DNA of 64,000 nt from Strongylocentrotus purpuratus (Eukaryota > Echinodermata > Echinoidea > Camarodonta > Strongylocentrotidae): positions 20,281,389 to 20,345,388 of the forward strand of contig NW_022145601.1 in NCBI RefSeq assembly GCF_000002235.5, given 5' to 3'. A program made the translations under genes and the position numbers. Positions 45,801 to 55,000 of the stretch are shown piece after piece (positions within the stretch are counted from its first letter, which is position 1; every line of letters begins with the position of its first letter). Below the pieces are notes generated by a model. The model saw nothing but the letters and a program-made list of their open reading frames with translations. It was not told where the DNA came from and made no database searches.

Positions 45801-48800
45801 AACTTGTGTCTTGACATATATTTTTTATGTAAATGTAAATCAATGCCTTTGAAGGCTCTTTCAGATATGGCACGATAAACCGCTGCAAAAAAAAAAAAAC
45901 AGCCGCCGCTATTTTAAAATGTGTAGATGAATGGCCACTGCGCGCGACAAGGGGCTTGTGTGTATAAACTGAGCTCTGTGTTACAAATTTCATTAAATTA
46001 ATGTATTTAGCGTTTCCATAAAAGAACCACTGCAGTTTTGCCACGTCGTATCTAAATGAGCCTCAAATGGAACTTTTGTTTAGTGGCATGAACTTTCCAG
46101 AATATCAACCATTCAGAATTCTTAAAGTGTCATGCACACCAAGGCTTCTAGTTTCGGGGCAAAGTATAGTTTCAAGATCCCTTTTGGCAATATTTGTACC
46201 AGTACCCCTCAAAAGTAGTAAATATATGCTATTCATTCATTTTTTTTTCCTGCTCTATTTTTAAATAATTTCACCGCAAAATTTATTAAATTCATTTGCT
46301 GCTACATCTTTTCATATATATATATACATTGTACATGTTGTCTTGTCAAAACATTGTAAACATACTAAAGAAATATAAATGTTCCATTTGTTGTTTTCCT
46401 GCATCTACATGACATGTAATCTGGAATGCTGTATAACTCAAATCTAAAAGTTTTGAAGAAAAATCTGAATGGCGATTACAAAATGTCAAAGAGACAAAAC
46501 CCCTTGAATTTGATACCTATAGGTGCCATCAAAAATACACTGAGATCTATACATGTACACTGTTTCAAATGTCTAGTAAAACTGAGCCAACAATTTATGC
46601 TTAAAATAGCAAGGTTGTACACACAGTGTGTATTGCACTGACTCGTGTAGAATGCTATAAACCCCCCAAGCTGAATCCTATACCGGGTAATGGCTTTGCG
46701 ATATCTGTTTTCAATCATAATATCCTGAAATCTGAAGGAATAATTGGCGTAGGAAGTTCTGAAGCAGTGTGGATCCACCAGCGAAAAAAGATACATGTAC
46801 ATGGGAGCATTGAGCTCTCAAAAACTCAAGAAGTGCTCTGATAAATTGAAAAAAAATCGAGCTCTGGTAAAAAAAACCTGATGAAATACTTCAGTATTAC
46901 TGGGAGGACACCATACTTACACTACCAAATCCTAAAGGAGCTCCTGTGTGCAGAAATATATTTTTAACACTAGGCACCACTGTAGTTTATTGGTTAGGGC
47001 TGTTGACTGTACAGCTTAGAGTTTACTGTATATCCATGGACAAGGTGTTTTGCCCACATGTGTCCATCGAGAGTCAATGGACAAGGTGTTTTGCCCACAT
47101 GTGTCCATCGAGAGTCAAGGCCCAGGTGTGGTACTGGGCTATCGGAAGTGCTGGGGTAATGATAATTGCAGGGCCCGCAGGAAGAGCAGTATGATGTGGC
47201 TACCCAGGTAGAATAAGACCAAATAAGTATAAAATAATTACATGTAGCATTATGACCTTTGTATGTACATGTACATGTACGTACATGTGTAATCGTTAGA
47301 TTTAGGAAAACTGCACTCGTGGATTTTAATAGTGAATCCATACAAGATACTTAATACAGACTCCCTTTTTTAACTTAATCTTCTTTTTCAGTTTATGAAA
47401 TTTATCAAGAAGTTGAGTGATGGTGACCTCACAGTAGATGGGAATGAGGTCCGAAATAAAGACGGGTCATCGGTCGATGCAACTGCAGAATCTTGGTCCT
47501 CAGAATTTACAAACCAGCAGGTGTGTGTAGCGCCCTCTAACAACAATAATTTACTCTTTATTTGCTGTAGATTGAAACTGTAGGCTGCCTGAACTTTATC
47601 CGGGATCTAAATCTGATCTGTTCTTTTGTATTTGAGGAATTGTAAATGTCGAACTCCCGCAAAAATATCTTTGAAAAGTAAAGTCCTAACAAAACCTCTT
47701 CATGGACTGGTACCTTTATAGAAATGTCAATGTGATCGTGGAAACTCTTGAACATGATTACATGTACATGAAGAACTATTTCAGTATGGATCTACATGTA
47801 GGTGTCTGAGCAAAACATGTGGCATGTCTCTTTTACAGCTTTCCAGCAAAGGAAAACAAAGTATTAATGCTCTTCCCATGGATAGAGAAATTGTCTGTTT
47901 GGAGCCAGAAGGGCATTAACTCATCTACTTACCACAGATTTAATGCCTTTCTGGCTCTGAACAGATGAAATTAAGATTGCCAAGTTGCCAGATGCATACC
48001 TTTTTATTTCTATTTATATTTTGAAGAGGCTTTACGCTCTGTGCTTTATTTGTATTCCATGCTTTTGCCAATTGCATTTACACATACTGTACAAAACATA
48101 CAGTACATGTACCTGTAGATACTAACACATTTCCATCAATTTGATAGTACTTTTCTAATTACGGATTACAGTATTATGCTACATGTAGCTTCCTAACCAT
48201 ATTCAACATTCATTTTGTGCTTATTTCATTGCTCTATTTAAAGTCCCAAAATCTTCACCATGTTTTGGGGGGGTATTTTGTAATAGTTGAATTATTATGA
48301 ATATGAGCAACAATTTTATGGATATTTTAAAGATATTTTTTTTTGGGGGGAGGGGTAATATTTCTCTACTGTTTGCTAATTTACTGAATGCTGTTTCTGT
48401 GGAATCTTTATCGTCATATGCCTTCATTCTGTCAGGAGTACACAGCAGAAGAGTGGGCACGGGATTTCGACCAGGAGAAGACGATGCCTGCCGACCAGGA
48501 ATTCTGGGAAAAATTACAGAACGAGTGGGAGGAGATGGGCCAGAAAGAGACCGGAGATGCGCATCCTTGGTTGGACGAGTTTAACGCCGCTCAAACCAGT
48601 GACCAGGTACTACATGTCACCCATTGACTACTGACTTCTCTATAAATTCCCATAGGCTTAACACTTGGAACACTCGGTTGCAGTAGACAGTTGGTTAAAC
48701 TTACTTTTTTCTTCTTCTTCTAATAATCTTCCAAGCGCTATGCAGCCCGGCTATCTAGATTATGAACTAAAGATTGCAAGGGATGTGAGGAATAGGATAA

Positions 48801-51800
48801 GGGTGTTCGATGCCTCTGGAGTAATCGTGGTAATTTTGTTGGACTGTCAGCATGCACTACACCATTCAGGGAAAGAGCATTGAGCAAATGCAAACTTATC
48901 TGTATTTCTCCTCTTCTGTGTTCATGATTTGTTATAGCAAAATAATTCTTCCGAAGAAGTGGCAAAGAGACCATTGACTGTATCATATGCACCGTTCCAA
49001 GTTACTTGCTTACCCCCTTGTAGATAGAGCTACAGGCCTTTGCAACGTGTTGATAATCTCAGTCACACTACAGATTCTTCTAATAAGTAGTTTGGGGAAT
49101 TATGCAAATACATTTGTCCAGAGCACAAAAGGCGTACCATTTAGTGTTATCATTGAATGAAAAGATCTTTTTTGATATATCTGAATGATAGTTCAGATAA
49201 TAGCCACCCTAATCAATGTACATGTAGCAGATGATAATAATAATAACAAACCGTACTTATATAGCGCATTTCACAATATGTCTCTTTGCGCTATAAGAAA
49301 GAGTAAGAAAGGAAGGTGGATAAAGTAACATGAGAAGAGTGAGGTATACCCAACATACCTCCTCTCATTAACATTGGAAAGTATTTTTGAAAAGAAATGT
49401 TTTTAGAGGCTTATTAAAGTTGTCAACAATACCACAACTTTTTTAGATTTTCTGGTAGTTTATTCCAAAGTTTGGCCGATGTATTTGTCAGAGCTCTTCA
49501 TATGCTAATGACATGGTTCTTCCTCTGTGTTAACATCACCTCCGTGTAAAAGAAGACTTTGTCATCACTCAGGGTTTTGGGAGGTTTTTTAAGGGACAAG
49601 ACTCCACTTTTGTTAATTTATGTGTATTTATGATTTCTTGCAGCCGTATTCTTTTGAGAGTGAGAATCACCTCTTCGATCATCCTTCCCCTTTCGAAGAA
49701 GGCCTCAAGAGATTAAAAGAGGGTGACCTTTCCAACGCTGTCCTTCTCTTCGAAGCCGAAGTCCAGAAGAACCCAGATCACATGGAAGTAAGTGCTTGCC
49801 TTGCTCTCAGTGGTGGGATCCTCTTTTGTTTGTTTCAGATTATAGTGATAGATGAAGGTTAAAAAGGCAATCAAGTTTTTTATTTGTCCCAAGCCATAAA
49901 AATTGGAAAGAAAAAGGCTTAAAGGCATCGTTTAACAATGTTAGATCTGAGATGCATGGCCCTACGTGTTATCAGTGTCTGTGATATTGTGTAATATTGA
50001 AGTCCTAAAAAAATTGTGCTTCAAAATGAACATGAAGTGCCTCAAAAAGTAAAAATCTTTGAGTGACCGGTTTTACCATACTCATTCCCCCAATATGTTG
50101 TAGTTTTATTAAAACCACTAGGAAAATGCAAAATGAAATTTTTGATCTCCAATCATACATATCTTAATAATCAGATAGGCGACTGACTGACTGACTGACT
50201 GACTGACTGACCTAAAGGTTTATAATAATCATTGCAGCATGAGCTAAATCCAGGATTTGTTTCAGAATCTGAGGCGATGTTACCGAGTCACTTTAAGGGA
50301 CAAAATAGGAAATATACAATACAACTATTTATAGCATGATCAGTGGATAGGCGGGAATGAGCGTTGGTTGCAAATTGAGTCCATCAGATTGCTTTTTATG
50401 CCTCCGCCACCGAAGGTGGTGCCGGAGGCATCATGTTTTCGGGTTGTCCGTCCGTACGTCCGTACGTCCGTCCGTACGTCTGTACGTCCGTCCGTACGTC
50501 CGTACGTCCGTCCCGTTTGACCGTTATCACAATATCTCAAGAACCATTTAAGATTTAAACTTAAGACTCAGGAATAGTATTTATCACCATAGGAAGACGA
50601 TCTGATTAGATTTTGGAGTACGTAGGTCAAAGGTCACAGGTCACAGAGGTCAACTTATGAAATTCCTTGTATTGAGTTTGTTAGCGCGATATCTCAAGAA
50701 CCATTTGAGATTTAAACTTCAAACTTAAGGATAGTATGTATCACCATAGGAAGACGATCTGATTAGATTTTGGAGCACGTATGTCAAAGGTCAAGGGTCA
50801 CAGAGGTCAACTTATGAAATTCCATACATTGAGATTGTTATCATGATATCTCAAGAACCACTGGAGATTTAAACTTCAAACTTAGTGATAGTGTGTATCA
50901 CTATAGGAAAACAATCTGATTACATTTTGGAGCACGTAGGTCAAAGGTCAAGGGTCATAGAGGTCAACTTATGAAATTCCATACATTGAGATTGTTATCA
51001 TGATATCTCAAGAACCACTGGAGATGTAAAAACTTCAAACTTAAGGATAGTATGTATCACCATAGGAAGACGATCTGATTAGATTTTGGAGCACGTATGT
51101 CAAAGGTCAAGGGTCACAGAGGTCAACTTATGAAATTCCATACATTGAGATTGTTATCATGATATCTCAAGAACCACTGGAGATTTAAACTTCAAACTTA
51201 GTGATAGTGTGTATCACTATAGGAAAACAATCTGATTACATTTTGGAGCACGTAGGTCAAAGGTCAAGGGTCATAGAGGTCAACTTATGAAATTCCATAC
51301 ATTGAGATTGTTATCATGATATCTCAAGAACCACTGGAGATGTAAAAACTTCAAACTTAAGGATAGTATGTATCACCATAGGAAGACGATCTGATTAGAT
51401 TTTGGAGCACGTAAGTATCTCAAGAACCACTGGAGAATTTTCACTTCAAACTTAATGATAGTATGTATCACCATATCATAATATCTCAAGAACCACTGGA
51501 GATTTAAACTTCAAACTTAATGATAGTGTGTATCACCATAGGAAGACAATCTGATTAGATTTTGGAGCACGTAGGTCAAAGGTCAAGGGTCACAGAGGAC
51601 AACTTATGAAATTCCATACATTGAGATTGTTATCATGATATCTCAAGAACCACTGGAGATTTAAACTCCAAACTTGTTTAAATTGCTCTATGGCGGACAG
51701 TGGCGGATCCAGGGGGGGGCCCGGGGGGCCCGGGCCCCCCCCCTTGAGAAAAAAATCATGTAAAATCACGTGATTTTTACCTTTTTTGGGGGTTGGGCCC

Positions 51801-51874
51801 CCCCCCCCTGGCGCTCAAGGGGGGGGTGCAAATTGAAAAAATTTTGAGGATCAAAAAAAAAAAATGCGATCACT

Positions 51875-51938
<64 letters not shown>

Positions 51939-51980
51939 ACTGAGCGAATTTTTGGCCGGCGCGTTTTTCAAATTTTCGGG

Positions 51981-52016
<36 letters not shown>

Positions 52017-55000
52017 GGGTCAAAAAAAAAAAAAAAAAATTGCTCACTACCCCCCCCCCCCCCCCCCCCCCACTGAGCGACTTTTCGGCCGGCGCGATTT
52101 TCAAATTTTCGGGAGCAAAAAAAAAAAAAGTTGGGCCCCCTCCCCTAAGAAATCCTGGATCCGCGCCTGATGGCGGAGGCATCATTTTCGACTGCGCGCA
52201 GTCAAAATTCCATCTAGTTTTTATCATTGAAGAGTTATGATATTCTGTGGTATTTTTGTCTGCTTTTCATTTTATTATTGTTGCTGTTTGCTAATGTTTT
52301 TCTTTATTTATCCATCTTTCATTGAAAATAAGTTTATATTTGGTTTAAGGACACACCCTTAATTATTGATGACGTGCAGACTTGCAGAGTTTTTCTGGCT
52401 CAATGTAATAGAGTATTTTTTGTATCTCTGTACAGGCTGCCTCCCTTTTTTGTTCTCCCTTCAATCTTCCAGCTAATGAAACCCTAAAACCTGTGTTATT
52501 AAATTTGAAAACAATTATATATAGATTAATTTTCAAGCTTCAAATTTTGAAGTACCAATCATTTCTTTAATTTTGAAATTGTAAATCTAAATCAGGTGTG
52601 ACATATAATACGCCCTGCCCAATAATAGCAACCAATAATAGTGTCGTGGGTAGCGAGGACAGGAGATCGAGAGAGAGGAGTCAGAGGCAAACGATGCGGT
52701 TGCAGTTGATCATTTATTAAATCAAAACAAAAAACCCTGCAAAGACAGAAAACAACAATCAATCAGTTCATTGTAATATATATATATATATATATATATC
52801 AATTATATTGATACATTGTAATACATGGCAATTAGTATGCATTATATTGTACTATTGAAAACCTATCTATTATTATAATCATATTAAAATTTAAGTGAAA
52901 ATGGAACATAATTTATAAGCGATTTCCCCAAAATCATATCAAATCCTCAGCTAACAATACAAGTTATTCATTAGCACCCTACATCTGTCCTCAAATCACA
53001 GATAATAATGAATTAATTGTATATCTCGAGAACATCGTAACCTCAAATGTGACATGCAAATCCTCCAATTTGCCCCTCAATAGCTACTTCCTCGTTATCC
53101 TCTGATAACACTCGTTATCTTGCAATTGCAAGAGCAAAATTAATTTCAAAGAATAAATTATAACTCCAATCCCTACTATAAACTCCAGAACTTGCATTTA
53201 ATGAGTCACAAGTACTTAATAAATCCAAACTGAATTAAATGGATGTATGGGTATGTGTGTATAATTATTCATAATTGCCTATTAATTACAACTTATCATA
53301 TCATTAATAATACATTTATAACTATGATTATCAATTTAATAGCATAACAAAACTTGGTTGAACTTTTACATTGTTCATACTTCATATCCAATTTGGAATA
53401 TCAGACAAAAATTAAGATTTCAGTACATTCCTTCGTCTGAAGCAAAAGGCTGTAGCATTAAAACATGATTAAAAAATATCATTACGTCCATCTATAATTC
53501 TACAGGAAAACTGTTACATATGATATCCAAAAGTACAATTACATGAAAAATATCAAGTTAATGCTTACCCAGGTTCAACAACCCCGATCACTCAAGCAGA
53601 CCCAAAGCAGAGCATGAGTGAACACATGACTCGGCCACAACCGACAGGCAGGCAGCTAAATAAATTAAAGCAAAGTGATATTACAATCCTGAACTGCATT
53701 GTCATATTATCTAAACAATTGAGTAACAAATAGTATTAGTAAGCAAACTAAAGACATAATATTGATAATAAAAATAAGTTTGTTGACAATAATAGATAGC
53801 CTCTGTTAACTTAAAATGATTTTTGTTTTCTTTTTCAGGCATGGCAATATCTTGGTACAACTCAAGCAGAAAATGAGCAGGAACAAGCCGCAATATCCGC
53901 CCTAAGAAAGTAAGATATACAGGGAATAATTTTCCTGGTATCGCATCGCAATTTGCTATGCATTTTTGCATGACTGCTATACATAATATCTTTTGTGTAG
54001 CAGTTTTCTTCCATAGAAATGTACAGAATTTCACTTGAAATATTTATCCATCAGCTGAAATTGCTAATCAAAAAATTTGAGGAAAATTATTCCCTGATAT
54101 ATGTATTCCATTTCTTAAAGGGGAAGTCACACCCTGATATTTAGTTGGGTTTTAATGGAAGCAGAAAAATGAGAGGAACACGTCAGTGAAAGTTTGAGCA
54201 AATTCAGATTGAAAACAAGAAAGTTATGAATCTTTGAAGTTGTGATCAGTCAAACACAAATTGGCAACTCTGTGACTAAATCTTGCTATTAAATTGCATT
54301 CCTTGTGACTATTTCAGATGTTTAGAATTAAGTCCAGTCAACTCTTCTGCCCTCATGGCCCTGGCGGTCAGCTACACCAACGAGGCCATGCAAAACAAAG
54401 CTCTAGATGTGCTCAAACAATGGCTCTCCTCAAATTCAAAGTACTCAAGTCTCGTCAATCCGGCGGGAGGTGGTCTGGATGGTGCAACAGCCGCCAATCA
54501 GGAGATCTCATCACCAATGATGTCATTGTAAGTCAAATAACTCAAAGGGGACCAATCACAAAAAATATATATTCCATATCGGTGTATATACAGTGTACCA
54601 TATTCAAAATATCAAAGAAGAAATACTAAACTTTGTGTCTTAAGTTTTGCTAGTGAAACAATATGAGACTGCTTTCAAAAATCTTTATTCCCATATTTCC
54701 TTTTTGCCAGCAGTTTATTTTAACATTTCTTTGTGATTAATCATATACATGTACATGTAAGTACATGTAGTGCAGCATACAAGATTCTCAGGTTCCTCTG
54801 TGATGAGTTTGGGGACCCATATACAAGTGTTATTAAACAGTAAAATTTTTCAAAACAATGAACTTCCAAATATCTGGCACATGTATATTATGAGGCTAAA
54901 ATCAACAACAACAACAACATAATTTCAGATTCCATTTGCCACTAGATCTAGGTGTTGTCTTTAACAATTCCTTATAATTCCTCATCACATAGATCACTGC

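Larger units (their letters stand above)
50397..52183 (+). repeat. GCCTCC-ended repeat with an array of about 160-bp AGGTCA units
   Basis: It begins ATGCCTCCGCCACCGAAGG (a hairpin with GGTGCCGGAGGCAT) and ends TGGCGGAGGCAT, the inverted form. A (GTCCGTAC)n stretch at 50450-50515 leads into eight or nine units containing ATATCTCAAGAACCA, TAGTATGTATCACCATAGGA, GATCTGATTAGATTTTGGAG and a cluster of AGGTCA half-sites. Two unit types alternate. The right part is split by an hAT element. It lies in the PEX5 intron 49788-53838. Confidence 0.75.

Noticed and set aside
48297-48584. Alternative open frame across PEX5 coding exon 8
   Set aside because: Out of frame with the PEX5 reading, which continues across both splice sites; a shadow frame.
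51766-52227. Gly/Phe-rich and Pro/Lys-rich open frames on both strands
   Set aside because: Encoded by homopolymer runs in the hAT element, with no coding bias.
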